A DNA stretch of 26,497 nt from Bacteroidales bacterium (GTDB lineage: Bacteria; Bacteroidota; Bacteroidia; Bacteroidales; Paludibacteraceae). The notes beneath the pieces were generated by a model. It was not told the origin of the DNA, did not search any database, and worked only from the letters and a program-made list of their open reading frames with translations. The stretch is taken from NCBI GenBank assembly GCA_900766775.1, contig CAAFXN010000172.1, forward strand, positions 1 to 26,497, given 5' to 3'. This document shows positions 15,406 through 23,920 of the stretch, one piece after another. Made by a program: the position numbers and the translations under genes. The stretch's first letter is position 1, and the number at the start of each line of letters is the position of its first letter.

Positions 15406-15427
15406 GGTGCGGTCTCCAGGCCGCACC
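15406..15427 (+). terminator. Hairpin after the MFS gene
   Basis: GGTGCGGTC pairs with GGCCGCACC around the loop TCCA (9 pairs, one G-T wobble), starting 6 bp after the stop codon. No T run follows, so it may stabilise the 3' end rather than terminate by itself. Confidence 0.5.
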
Positions 15428-15458
15428 ATAGTAAGGTATAGCCCGGGTGCGCAGCAAA

Positions 15459-15506
15459 ACTCCCCCGCCTCTCCTGAAAGGAGGGGAGGGGGTAAGGGGG
15501 CGGGAT
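15459..15506. repeat. Intergenic G/C-rich repeat (copy G)
   Basis: The segment ACTCCCCCGCCT ... GGGGAGGGGGTAAGGGGGCGGGA is closely matched at 22372-22421, including the preceding GTGCGCAGC. A stem CTCCT-GAAA-GGAG-type lies in its middle. A separate perfect hairpin TCCCGAC-AA-GTCGGGA follows at 15531-15546, in the leader of the regulator gene. Confidence 0.8.
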
Positions 15507-15582
15507 GGTGTCCGGGTGCGCCCCAGTTTATCCCGACAAGTCGGGAAACTATCGGGGCTTTGTAAAAAGTTTCAAGTTTCAA

Positions 15583-17208
15583 ATGCTCTCAACCGCTAAA
15601 ACTATTATTTTTCTCCCTCCCTTTGTCCTGAGGGGCGGGTTGGGTCTTCTTTTAGCATGCCTGATGGGGTGCTCTGCGCCGAAGCCGTCTCCGCAGTATA
15701 TCATTGGCGTGAGCCAATGTTCGGATGACGCGTGGCGTATGCGTATGAACAAGGAGATGGAGCAGGAACTGATATTCCATCCCGACTTAGCGCTGCATAT
15801 TCGTCAGGCGAGCGACAACAGTGAGATTCAGTGTCAGCAAATCGATTCCTTCATAGCAGAGCGAGTCGATTTGCTCATTGTCTCTCCCAACGAGGCGGAA
15901 GAGGTGAAGCCCGCTGTGAGCCGCGCCTACGACGCGGGGATTCCCGTGATAGTGGCGGACAGACAGGTATCGGGCGAGAAATGGACGGCTTTCATCGGCG
16001 GGGACAACTACGCCGTGGGGCAACTCATGGCGCAGTGGTTGCTCTCTATAGTGCCCGAAGGACATCCCTTGCGCGTCTTGGAAATACAAGGCTTGCTCGG
16101 CTCCACGCCGATGGTGTGGCGGCACAAGGGCATGATGGACAGCCTGCAAGGACACCCTGAGGTGCAGATAGTGGCGTCTGCCTGCGGCGCATGGTTCCGC
16201 GAGAATGCACGAGTGGTGACGGACTCGTTATTATCCCTCTACGCACCAATAGACGCCATTGTAGCGCAAAACGACCAGATGGCAATAGGTGCTTACGAAG
16301 CCTGCAAAAACCGCATGGGGGAGGGTAAAAATTTAGCCTCTAACAGTAAGGAAAACGATGTCTCCCCTAAGTCTTCCTTCAAGGGAGATTTAGAGGGTCC
16401 AAGAATCATGGGCGTGGACGGCATCGTGGGCAAGGGCGGTGGCGTGGAGGCGTTGCTCAAAGGCGAGATAGACATGACCGCCACCTATCCCAGTCGCGGC
16501 GATTTGGTGATACAGACGGCGGTGAAGATACTGCATGGCGAGCCCTATGAGCGTATCGTGCGCCTGCCGACGGTGTTGATAGACCGCGATGCGGCACTCC
16601 CCATGCAGCAGATTGCCGATGAGATAGACCGGCAAGTGGCGGTCTCCAATGAATTGGAAAGTCGTTTCAAACGCTTGTGGGATACAGCACGCGCCCAGCG
16701 TATTGCCCTAATCTTGTTAGTATCTTTCTTGCTGCTGCTCGTGGTCTTGGCGGTGGTGCTCTTTCGGGTCTATCAGTACTCGTTGCGTGTGCAGCGCGAG
16801 CGGGAAGAGAGTGCACGCATAGTGGCGCAGCAACAAAAGCAGTTGGAGGACATGACCGCGGCGTTGGAGCGCACGAAAGCCGAACAGTCGGTGGACGAAC
16901 GCTTCGTGGAGCAACTGCAGAAGACGATAGAGCGCCACTTGGATGATTCCGAGTTCAATGTAGAAGCGCTGAGCGACGAGTTGAGCATGAGCCGCGCACA
17001 ACTCTTCCGAAAAACCAAATCCTTGATGGGAGTCTCTCCCGTGGAGTTAATACGTCATATTCGTTTGCGTAAGGCAAAGCAGATGTTGCTTAATACCGAC
17101 CTGACTATCCAACAGGTCGCTTATTCCGTGGGCTTCACCTCTCCGTCCTATTTCTCCAAATGCTACCGCGAGTTCTTCGGCACTACCCCCGCCACAAGAG
17201 GGAAGTAG
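15583..17208 (+). CDS. Membrane one-component sugar sensor: periplasmic binding domain fused to AraC regulator
   Basis: The 541-residue protein begins with a signal-like segment ending in a lipobox (LMGC, C30). A periplasmic sugar-binding domain (about 39-340; IIGVSQCSDDAWR, VDLLIVSPNEAEEV, FIGGDNYAVGQLM) follows. It is very like the fructose-sensing domain of the BT1754 hybrid kinase. Then come one transmembrane helix (372-395), a coiled coil (about 400-437) and an AraC-type helix-turn-helix domain (441-538; two HTH units, the second with TIQQVAYSVGFTSPSYFSKCYREF). No histidine kinase, HATPase or receiver domain lies between. It probably senses fructose or oligofructose and directly activates the SusC/SusD locus. 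The start at 15583 (ATG before LSTAKT) avoids an upstream ATG inside a repeat. Two repeat insertions are in frame: residues 11-24 and about 250-272. Confidence 0.88.
   Translation: MLSTAKTIIFLPPFVLRGGLGLLLACLMGCSAPKPSPQYIIGVSQCSDDAWRMRMNKEMEQELIFHPDLALHIRQASDNSEIQCQQIDSFIAERVDLLIVSPNEAEEVKPAVSRAYDAGIPVIVADRQVSGEKWTAFIGGDNYAVGQLMAQWLLSIVPEGHPLRVLEIQGLLGSTPMVWRHKGMMDSLQGHPEVQIVASACGAWFRENARVVTDSLLSLYAPIDAIVAQNDQMAIGAYEACKNRMGEGKNLASNSKENDVSPKSSFKGDLEGPRIMGVDGIVGKGGGVEALLKGEIDMTATYPSRGDLVIQTAVKILHGEPYERIVRLPTVLIDRDAALPMQQIADEIDRQVAVSNELESRFKRLWDTARAQRIALILLVSFLLLLVVLAVVLFRVYQYSLRVQREREESARIVAQQQKQLEDMTAALERTKAEQSVDERFVEQLQKTIERHLDDSEFNVEALSDELSMSRAQLFRKTKSLMGVSPVELIRHIRLRKAKQMLLNTDLTIQQVAYSVGFTSPSYFSKCYREFFGTTPATRGK
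15613..15650 (+). repeat. Repeat inside the regulator's signal segment (copy E)
   Basis: TCTCCCTCCCTTTGTCCTGA followed by GGGGCGGGTTGGGTCTTCT encodes LPPFVLRGGLGLL. It uses the same reading frame as copies A, B and F (CCC TTT in phase). It places an Arg inside what should be a hydrophobic core. Confidence 0.82.
16360..16400 (+). repeat. Repeat inside the regulator's sensor domain (copy B)
   Basis: The segment GTCTCCCCTAAGTCTTCC then TTCAAGGGAGATTTAGAGGG matches the coding strand of copy A in the porin gene. It encodes SPKSSFKGDLEG in the same frame. It lies between CKNRMGE and IMGVDG, which normally would be nearly adjacent in a periplasmic binding fold. Confidence 0.85.
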
Positions 17209-17297
17209 TTTAATCGTAGTTTTCGTAGGTGTCATTGCCCACGTAGATTAAGAAAAGTACGATAAAGTACAAAAACTACTAAATACGTACATGTTAC

Positions 17298-17349
17298 AAC
17301 AAATGTTGCAGATACTACAAGAAACATTGCATAGTGCGGTGTTTCTTGT
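17298..17349. promoter_or_regulatory. Upstream inverted operator copy and palindrome
   Basis: AACAAATGTTGCA (17298-17310) is the exact inverse complement of TGCAACATTTGTT at 17376-17388 and at 25668-25680. Next to it, ACAAGAAAC (17317-17325) and GTTTCTTGT (17341-17349) form a perfect 9-bp inverted repeat. This could be a distal regulator site, or the second element a weak terminator of the regulator gene. Confidence 0.5.
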
Positions 17350-17354
17350 GTTTT

Positions 17355-17420
17355 TGAAGCAAATGTGCTACATGTTGCAACATTTGTTATAGTCTATATG
17401 CGAAAAATGCACTACTTTTG
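17355..17420 (+). promoter_or_regulatory. susC-like promoter with tandem AraC-type operator
   Basis: TACTTTTG (17413-17420) matches the -7 consensus. The expected -33 TTTG is absent (ATAG at 17389-17392), as in activator-dependent promoters. The 16-mer TGCAACATTTGTTATA (17376-17391) covers that region. A weaker direct copy (10 of 16 bases) starts 21 bp upstream at 17355. The same layout precedes the last gene. The likely binder is the AraC-domain regulator encoded just upstream. Confidence 0.68.
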
Positions 17421-17438
17421 CAGCCGAAAGTTCAACAC

Positions 17439-20400
17439 ATGAAAAACAATTCTCTTATTTCATATATTTGTATGCGAACATTTCTATGTCGTTTTTCCCT
17501 CGCATGTATGTTTTGTCTGTTTGTGCAAATGGCTTTTGCACAATCTATGACTATTCATGGCAATGTGTCGGATGAAGCCACTCGCGAACCGCTCATCGGC
17601 GTTTCCATATTGGAGCAGGGCACGCAAAACGGTACGGTTACCGACTTTGACGGTAACTTCGTGCTGGAGGTACAAGAAGGTGCAACTCTGTTAGTTAGTT
17701 ATATTGGTTACAAGGATTTAGCCTTGCCTGCCCAGCCCAATATGGAAATTCTGATGTCGGAAAACACGGAGCAGTTGGAGGAACTCGTTGTAACCGGCTA
17801 TACCGCACAGCGCAAGGCAGACCTGACGGGTGCGGTGAGCGTGGTGAGCGTGGGCGACCTGAAGAAGCAGAACGAGAACAACCCGATGAAAGCCATGCAG
17901 GGCAAGATTGCGGGTGTGAACATCTCTGCCGACGGGTCTCCTTCGGGTAGTGCCACCGTGCGTATTCGCGGTATCGGCACGCTGAATAACAACGACCCGC
18001 TCTATATCATTGACGGTGTGCCCACCAAAGGCGGCATGCACGAACTCAACGGCAATGACATCGAGTCTATCCAAGTGCTGAAAGACGCAGCATCGGCTTC
18101 TATATACGGTTCGCGTGCGGCAAACGGGGTTATCATCATCACCACGAAGAAAGGTGAAGAGGGCAAGGTGAAGGTAACCTTCGATGCCAGCGTTACGGCG
18201 AGCCGGTACGTGAATCGTATGTCGGTGCTCAACAGTGAACAGTTCGGACAATGCTTGTGGCAGGCGTATGTGAACGACGGGCTCGACCCGAATACCAACG
18301 GCTTGGGCTATGCTTACCAATGGGGCTACGATGCCAATGGCTACCCCGTGCTGAAAAATATGCAGATGCGCAAGTACTTGGACGACGCGGGCACTACACC
18401 CGCTGCCGACACCGACTGGTTCGACCAAATCACACGCACGGGTATCGTGCAACAGTACAATCTCTCGGTGAGCCAAGGCGGTAAGCACGGGCGCAGTTTC
18501 TTCTCTGTGGATTACTACAAGAACATGGGCGTTATCAAAGGCTCGGACTTCGACCGCTTCTCGGCGCGTGCTAACTCCGACTACTCTTTCCTCAACGACA
18601 GGGTAACCATCGGCGAGAACTTCACCTTGTCCCGCACCTCGGAGGTGCAGGCGCCCGGGGGCATCTTGCAGAATGCCTTGCAGTTCAACCCCTCGTTGCC
18701 TGTCTATACCAAGGATGGCGAGTATGCCGGTCCCGTGGGCGGATATCCCGATAGAGAGAACCCCGTGGCGCGTTTGGAGCGCAATGCCGACAACCGCTAT
18801 ACCTATTGGCGCTTGTTTGGAAACGCGTTTGTGGATGTGGAGGCGTATAAGGGGCTGCATATCCGTACAACGGCAGGTATCGACTACTCGCAGAAGAAGC
18901 AGCGTATCTTCACCTATCCCGTTACGGAAGGCAACGTCGCTACCGAGACCAATGCCGTGGAGGCAAAGCAGGAGCACTGGATGCGCTGGATGTGGAATGC
19001 CGTAGCGACCTATAACTTCGAGGTGAAGAAGCACCGCGGCGATGTGATGGTGGGCGTGGAGTTGAACCGCGAGCAGTCGGAGTATTTCTCGGGTTACAAA
19101 CAAGACTATATCCTGCTTACACCCGATTATATGTGGCCTGATGCGGGTACGGGCAAGGCGCAGGCATACGGCTCCTCGGAGGGCTACTCGCTGTTGTCCT
19201 ATTTTGCAAAAGCCAACTACTCTTATGACAATCGCTATATGGCATCGCTCACGGTGCGCCGCGATGGCTCCAGCCGCTTTGGTCGGAATAACCAGTTTGC
19301 CACTTTCCCTGCCGTCTCGCTGGGCTGGCGTCTGAGCGAAGAGCGTTGGATGCAGTCCACCAAGCACGTGCTCGACGACTTGAAGATTCGTGTCTCGTGG
19401 GGGCAGACGGGTAACCAAGAGATTTCCAACTTGGCGCGTTATACCATCTACGTCAGCGGCTATGGTGTGAACGAGAGCGGCGGACAGAGTTATGGTACGA
19501 GTTACGACATAGCCGGCACCAACGGTGGCAGCACCTTGCCGTCCGGCATGAAACGCACGCAGATTGGCAACGACGACCTCAAGTGGGAGACCACCACGCA
19601 GACCAATGCCGGTATCGACTTCTCGCTTTGGGGGCAGAAGTTGTATGGTAGTTTCGATTGGTTCTACAAAAATACGGATGATATCTTGCTCTACATGGCA
19701 GGCATAGCCGCTATGGGTGAGGGGGCAAGCCAGTGGGTGAATGCCGGCTCTATGCGCAATATCGGTGAGGAACTGATGTTGGGTACCAGGGGCGAGACCA
19801 ACGGCTTCCGCTGGGATATCAACGCCAACCTGTCGCACTATGATAACATGATTACCAAACTGCCGGAGACGGTGGCTGCCAATGGTACGTTTGGTGGCAA
19901 TGGCGTGAAGTCGGTAGTGGGGCACCCCATGGGCGCGCAGGTGGGCTATGTGGCAGAAGGCATCTTCCGCTCGCAAGATGATATCGACAACCATGCCGAG
20001 CAGACGGGAGCCGGATTGGGACGAATCATGTGGAAAGACCTGAACGGCGATGGCAAGATTACGGAGGCAGACCAAGACTGGATTTACAACCCTGTGCCCG
20101 CTATCTCCTACGGCTTGAATATCTATTTGCAGTATTTCGGCTTCGACCTGACGCTTTTCTTCCAAGGGGTGCAGGGCGTGGATATCATCTCCGACCTGAA
20201 GAAAGAGACCGACCTCTGGTCCGGTCTGAATATCAGCAACCTGAACAAAGGAACGCGCCTGTTGGATGCGTGGAGCCCCACCAATCCCGACTCGGATATC
20301 CCTGCGCTCTCCATAGCCGACAACAACAACGAGAAGCGCGTATCTTCCTATTGGGTGGAAGACGGCAGTTATCTCAAACTAAAGAATATCCAGTTGGGCT

Positions 20401-20579
20401 ACAACCTGCCGGAGAAAGCCTTGCAGAAACTGCACATGGAGCGTTGGCGCTTCTTCGTGTCGGCGCAAAACGTGTTCACTATCCATTCCCGCTCGTTCAC
20501 GGGAGTTGACCCCGAAAACCCGAACTACGGCTATCCTAATGCACTGAATATCACCGTAGGAACATCGTTGAACTTCTGA
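17439..20579 (+). CDS. SusC-like TonB-dependent outer-membrane transporter
   Basis: This is the outer-membrane importer of a PUL, 1046 residues. A signal peptide ends near MAFAQ (about 31-35). A carboxypeptidase-regulatory-like domain follows (MTIHGNVSDEATREPLIGVS ... GTVTDFDGNF). Then come a TonB-box/plug region (ELVVTGYTAQRKADLTGAV, SATVRIRGIGTLNNNDPLYI, DAASASIYGSRAANGVIII) and a beta barrel ending NALNITVGTSLNF. It would take up oligosaccharides delivered by SusD, powered by TonB-ExbBD. The ATG at 17439 gives only a short leader after the -7 box. MRTFLC at 17472 would give a more compact signal peptide. The SusD gene follows after 16 bp. Substrate assignment to fructan rests on the neighbours. 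Confidence 0.95.
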   Translation: MKNNSLISYICMRTFLCRFSLACMFCLFVQMAFAQSMTIHGNVSDEATREPLIGVSILEQGTQNGTVTDFDGNFVLEVQEGATLLVSYIGYKDLALPAQPNMEILMSENTEQLEELVVTGYTAQRKADLTGAVSVVSVGDLKKQNENNPMKAMQGKIAGVNISADGSPSGSATVRIRGIGTLNNNDPLYIIDGVPTKGGMHELNGNDIESIQVLKDAASASIYGSRAANGVIIITTKKGEEGKVKVTFDASVTASRYVNRMSVLNSEQFGQCLWQAYVNDGLDPNTNGLGYAYQWGYDANGYPVLKNMQMRKYLDDAGTTPAADTDWFDQITRTGIVQQYNLSVSQGGKHGRSFFSVDYYKNMGVIKGSDFDRFSARANSDYSFLNDRVTIGENFTLSRTSEVQAPGGILQNALQFNPSLPVYTKDGEYAGPVGGYPDRENPVARLERNADNRYTYWRLFGNAFVDVEAYKGLHIRTTAGIDYSQKKQRIFTYPVTEGNVATETNAVEAKQEHWMRWMWNAVATYNFEVKKHRGDVMVGVELNREQSEYFSGYKQDYILLTPDYMWPDAGTGKAQAYGSSEGYSLLSYFAKANYSYDNRYMASLTVRRDGSSRFGRNNQFATFPAVSLGWRLSEERWMQSTKHVLDDLKIRVSWGQTGNQEISNLARYTIYVSGYGVNESGGQSYGTSYDIAGTNGGSTLPSGMKRTQIGNDDLKWETTTQTNAGIDFSLWGQKLYGSFDWFYKNTDDILLYMAGIAAMGEGASQWVNAGSMRNIGEELMLGTRGETNGFRWDINANLSHYDNMITKLPETVAANGTFGGNGVKSVVGHPMGAQVGYVAEGIFRSQDDIDNHAEQTGAGLGRIMWKDLNGDGKITEADQDWIYNPVPAISYGLNIYLQYFGFDLTLFFQGVQGVDIISDLKKETDLWSGLNISNLNKGTRLLDAWSPTNPDSDIPALSIADNNNEKRVSSYWVEDGSYLKLKNIQLGYNLPEKALQKLHMERWRFFVSAQNVFTIHSRSFTGVDPENPNYGYPNALNITVGTSLNF

Positions 20580-20595
20580 TTAAGTAATAGGTAAT

Positions 20596-22326
20596 ATGAA
20601 AAAGCATATCATTATATCATTCATTGTGTTGGCGAGTCTCTCGCTGACCGGTTGCGACTTCCTCAATAGCCAAATGCCGCAAGGTACGCTCTCCGATACG
20701 CAGGTGAACGACCCGGAGCGCATAGACGAGTTGGTCATCTCCGCATACGCTATCTTCATGTCCGCGGAGGACATCAACTCCTCTTTCTCCATGTGGAATT
20801 TCGATGTGCGCTCCGACGACGCCTACAAAGGTGGTAACGGCACCTCCGATGGCGATGTATTTCACCAGTTGGAAATCCAGCAGGGAGTGCTGACCACGAA
20901 CTGGAACATCAACGATATGTGGGTGCGCTTGTATAATTGTATCTCGCGTGTGAACACTGCCATTGCGGTGTTAGAGCCTATGGATAGCACTTACACGCTG
21001 CGTGATACGCGCCTCGCCGAGATGTATTTCCTGCGTGCGTATGGTCATTTCCTGCTCAAACGCTTGTATAAGAACATACCTTTTGTGGTGGACGCGAACC
21101 TGTCTCCCGATGAATACAACGCGCTGAGCAACACCACCTACACCAACGGCGAGGGATGGGGGCTTATCATCCGCGATTTGGAGTACGCTTTCGCCCATCT
21201 GCCTCAGGTGCAGTCCGAGAAAGGGCGTGCCAACAAAGCCGCTGCGGCTGCTTTTCTCACCAAGGTATATCTCTACAAAGCCTACCGCCAAGACGACCCC
21301 ATGTCGCATGCCGTAACAGAGATAAACAAAGACGACCTGAAGAAGGTGCTCTATTACTCCGATGAGCAGTGGTACAGCGGCTACGACTTAGCACCTGACT
21401 ATCATGATAACTTCCGCCCGGAGCCGCAGTACGAGAACGGGGTGGAGAGTATCTGGGCTATTCAGTATTCGATGGACGATGGCACAACCTTTGGCAACCT
21501 CAACTGGAGTTACGGGCTCTGCGTGCCCAATATCCCGAATGTTACCGACGGCGGTTGCGATTTCTACAAGCCGAGTCAGAACCTCGTGAACGCCTATCGC
21601 ACCACCGCCGAGGGCTTACCGCTAACGGGAGCCGCAACCGGAGACAACTACGATATGACTACCGACTATGCTGACCCGCGCCTATTCCTCACGGTGGGTA
21701 TGCCGGGGCTGCCCTACGAGTTCAATCCGAACTATATGATGGCGAAGACCAACGTATGGAGCCGCTCCAACGGACTCTATGGTTACAATATCTCGCTCAA
21801 GCACAATGTGGACCCCGACTCAGAGTACCTGATAAAAGGCTCGTGGTGGGGCAGCCCGATGAACCGTATTGTGTTCCGCTACGCGGATGTGTTGCTGGAG
21901 CGTGCGGAAGCGTTGGTACAACTGAACGAAGGCGGTGCCGCCGAGGCGGTTGCGCTGGTCAATCGTCTGCGCTCGCGTGCCTTGCAGAGTGCTCAGACGG
22001 GTATCCTCGCAGGGTATGAGACGGCGTATGGGGTGAAGATGAGTGTGGGGCAATACACAGGCACATACAGCCAAGAGGAAACCTTGGCGATAGTGAAGAC
22101 CGAGCGCCGCTTGGAGATGGGGATGGAGTCGGAGCGTTTCTTCGACCTCGTGCGCTGGGGAGAAGCAGACATTATCCTCAACAACTACTACGCTACCGAG
22201 GCTGCCAACTGCGCCATCTACGCCGGAGCGCATTTCACGAAAAACAAAGACGAGTACCTGCCCATACCCTATTCGCAGATTGCTGCATCCAACGGGCACT
22301 ATACGCAAAACATCGGCGGATGGTGA
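20596..22326 (+). CDS. SusD/RagB-like surface glycan-binding lipoprotein
   Basis: The 576-residue lipoprotein has a type II signal (SLTGC, C20). An N-terminal SusD-like region follows, with tetratricopeptide-type helices (INDMWVRLYNCISRVNTAI, TRLAEMYFLRAYGHFLLKRLY, NKAAAAAFLTKVYLYKA). The C-terminal RagB/SusD domain has MNRIVFRYADVLLERAEALVQLNEGG, VKTERRLEMGMESERFFDLVRWG and a final EYLPIPYSQI. It caps the SusC barrel and captures the glycan. Length and motifs are complete. It starts 16 bp after the susC-like stop, within TAATAGGTAAT. It is followed by a repeat-filled 187-bp gap. Confidence 0.95.
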   Translation: MKKHIIISFIVLASLSLTGCDFLNSQMPQGTLSDTQVNDPERIDELVISAYAIFMSAEDINSSFSMWNFDVRSDDAYKGGNGTSDGDVFHQLEIQQGVLTTNWNINDMWVRLYNCISRVNTAIAVLEPMDSTYTLRDTRLAEMYFLRAYGHFLLKRLYKNIPFVVDANLSPDEYNALSNTTYTNGEGWGLIIRDLEYAFAHLPQVQSEKGRANKAAAAAFLTKVYLYKAYRQDDPMSHAVTEINKDDLKKVLYYSDEQWYSGYDLAPDYHDNFRPEPQYENGVESIWAIQYSMDDGTTFGNLNWSYGLCVPNIPNVTDGGCDFYKPSQNLVNAYRTTAEGLPLTGAATGDNYDMTTDYADPRLFLTVGMPGLPYEFNPNYMMAKTNVWSRSNGLYGYNISLKHNVDPDSEYLIKGSWWGSPMNRIVFRYADVLLERAEALVQLNEGGAAEAVALVNRLRSRALQSAQTGILAGYETAYGVKMSVGQYTGTYSQEETLAIVKTERRLEMGMESERFFDLVRWGEADIILNNYYATEAANCAIYAGAHFTKNKDEYLPIPYSQIAASNGHYTQNIGGW

Positions 22327-22331
22327 TAGAT

Positions 22332-22359
22332 GAATTAGGAATTAGGAATTAGGAATTAA
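22332..22359. repeat. Heptamer tandem repeat (GAATTAG x3 + GAATTAA)
   Basis: Four 7-bp units begin 5 bp after the SusD stop codon. Together with 22455-22482 they flank the G/C-rich repeat at 22372-22421. Confidence 0.88.
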
Positions 22360-22371
22360 GAGTGCGCAGCC

Positions 22372-22421
22372 ACTCCCCCGCCTCCCTCGCAGAGGGGGGA
22401 GGGGGTAAGGGGGCGGGAGGA
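22372..22421. repeat. Intergenic G/C-rich repeat (copy H)
   Basis: ACTCCCCCGCCTCCC, a short loop and then GAGGGGGGAGGGGGTAAGGG match copy G at 15459-15506. The preceding GTGCGCAGC is also shared. Confidence 0.82.
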
Positions 22422-22454
22422 GTACTCGGCTTCAAGCCGCAAAGGGGATGAGAA

Positions 22455-22482
22455 GAATTAAGAATTAAGAATTAAGAATTAA
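22455..22482. repeat. Heptamer tandem repeat (GAATTAA x4)
   Basis: Four perfect 7-bp units lie 31 bp upstream of the next start codon. Between the two heptamer arrays nothing but repeat sequence and a short unremarkable stretch is present; no promoter consensus was seen. Confidence 0.88.
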
Positions 22483-22513
22483 GAGGCGTATGCTCTGAAC
22501 AATTAACACAATC

Positions 22514-23920
22514 ATGAAAAATTATAAATTGTCAAATTGTCAAGTTATAACGGCATGCTTGGTCTCTGTCCTGCTGTCCGCCGGCTGCAAAGGACATATG
22601 GCGGGCAATCTGGATATCGTTGGCGACTGCCGGATAGAGGCGCTGGTGCTGGATGAACAATATGCGGGCGCCATAGATGTTCCCGCCCGCACGGTAACGG
22701 TTTATGTGCCGGAGGGCTATGTAGTGTCCGCTATGGTGCTTTCCCAACTGTCTGTCAGCGCGGGCGCAACGGCAGATGTGAACGTTGGAGATAGTCTCAA
22801 CCTGCTCACGAATAGGGCTATCGTGGTTACCAACGGAGATGTCTATCAGGAATGGACGCTCATGGTGCGTTTCGCAAAGGCACAGATTACCTCTTTCGTG
22901 CTGAATAGTCGATATGTGGGTGGTATCAACCAAGAGGACAAAACCATACGTGTCTATGTACCCTCTTCCGAGAATATCACAGCGATGACACCCGTTATCA
23001 AGGTGTCCGATGGTGCCGTAGTTTCGCCCGAGAGCGGTGTGCCGGCGGATTTCTCGAAACCGGTAACATATACGGTATCCAACCAAACGCTCACCAATGT
23101 CTATACCGTATATGTGGATAAGATGGATGCGCCCGCCGCACTGTTTGTGGGCACTGCCGCCACGATAGAGCAGTTGCTGCCCGAGGAGCGCCGTGCCTGC
23201 GATTGGATGCTCTCTGAGATAGAGCAAGCGCAGTATTGCTCTTTGACGGATTTTGCCGGCGGCAAGGTGGAACTATCTGCCTGCAAGGTTATCTGGTGGC
23301 ATTTCCATCGCGATGGCGGCGTGGACGGCAAGGCGGCTTTCGAGAGTGCTGCCCCGGAAGCCGTAGCGGCTGTGGCTGCGTTCCAAAAGTACATAGACAA
23401 CGGAGGCACATTGCTCCTCTCGCGCTACGCTACCTATCTGCCGGGCTATCTCAGCCTCAATGGCAACAACCCCACCGACCGCTTCCCCAACAACTGCTGG
23501 GGAGGAAACGAAGACAGCCCCGAGACCACCAACGAACCGTGGAGTTTCTTCGCTGTGGACGCAAATCATCCGCTCTTTGCCGATTTAGCCAAAGGCATCG
23601 ACCCAGCCACCATCTACACTTGCGATGCGGGCTACCGTATCACCAACTCCACCGCCCAATGGCACATAGGCGACGACTGGGGAGGATATCCTACGCTTAC
23701 CGACTTCGAGCAACTCACCCATGCCCAACCGCTTGCCAAAGGTGGCGATGGAGCCGTGGTCGTATGGGAGTATGTGCACACCGCAGACAAGCCCGCCATC
23801 CTCTGCATAGGCACCGGCTGCTACGACTGGTATTCCGTTGACGGAGTCTATTCCGGTTACCATAGCAACATCGACCAAATGACCATGAACGCCATTAACT
23901 ATCTAACCACTAACCACTAA
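22514..23920 (+). CDS. DUF4960-type surface lipoprotein (SusE-position glycan-binding protein)
   Basis: The 468-residue lipoprotein has a type II signal with LSAGC (C25). Two consecutive Ig-like DUF5018-type repeats follow (IEALVLDEQYAGAIDVPART... about 38-118; ITSFVLNSRYVGGINQEDKT... about 122-205). The C-terminal DUF4960-like domain runs from about 208 to 465 (VIWWHFHRDGG, FQKYIDNGGTLLLSRYATYLPGY, WHIGDDWGGYPTL, VVVWEYVHTADKPAILCIGTGCYDW). Proteins of this type occupy the SusE position in fructan loci (compare BT1761) and are thought to bind fructan at the cell surface. Function here is inferred from family and position. The final LTTNH is encoded by a heptamer repeat. Confidence 0.82.
   Translation: MKNYKLSNCQVITACLVSVLLSAGCKGHMAGNLDIVGDCRIEALVLDEQYAGAIDVPARTVTVYVPEGYVVSAMVLSQLSVSAGATADVNVGDSLNLLTNRAIVVTNGDVYQEWTLMVRFAKAQITSFVLNSRYVGGINQEDKTIRVYVPSSENITAMTPVIKVSDGAVVSPESGVPADFSKPVTYTVSNQTLTNVYTVYVDKMDAPAALFVGTAATIEQLLPEERRACDWMLSEIEQAQYCSLTDFAGGKVELSACKVIWWHFHRDGGVDGKAAFESAAPEAVAAVAAFQKYIDNGGTLLLSRYATYLPGYLSLNGNNPTDRFPNNCWGGNEDSPETTNEPWSFFAVDANHPLFADLAKGIDPATIYTCDAGYRITNSTAQWHIGDDWGGYPTLTDFEQLTHAQPLAKGGDGAVVVWEYVHTADKPAILCIGTGCYDWYSVDGVYSGYHSNIDQMTMNAINYLTTNH

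Noticed and set aside
14153..15457. 434-codon minus-strand frame opposite the MFS permease
   Set aside because: It is rich in His, Gln and Arg, as expected for the complement of a membrane protein gene; no domain or start context.
15505..15582. Upstream ATG start for the sensor-regulator
   Set aside because: It lies inside an intergenic repeat and gives a non-signal N-terminus; the ATG at 15583 precedes the signal segment.
17718..20165. 815-codon open frame on the minus strand opposite the susC-like gene
   Set aside because: It is fully antisense to a clear TonB-dependent transporter, has no recognisable domain or promoter, and long antisense frames are common in G/C-rich genes.
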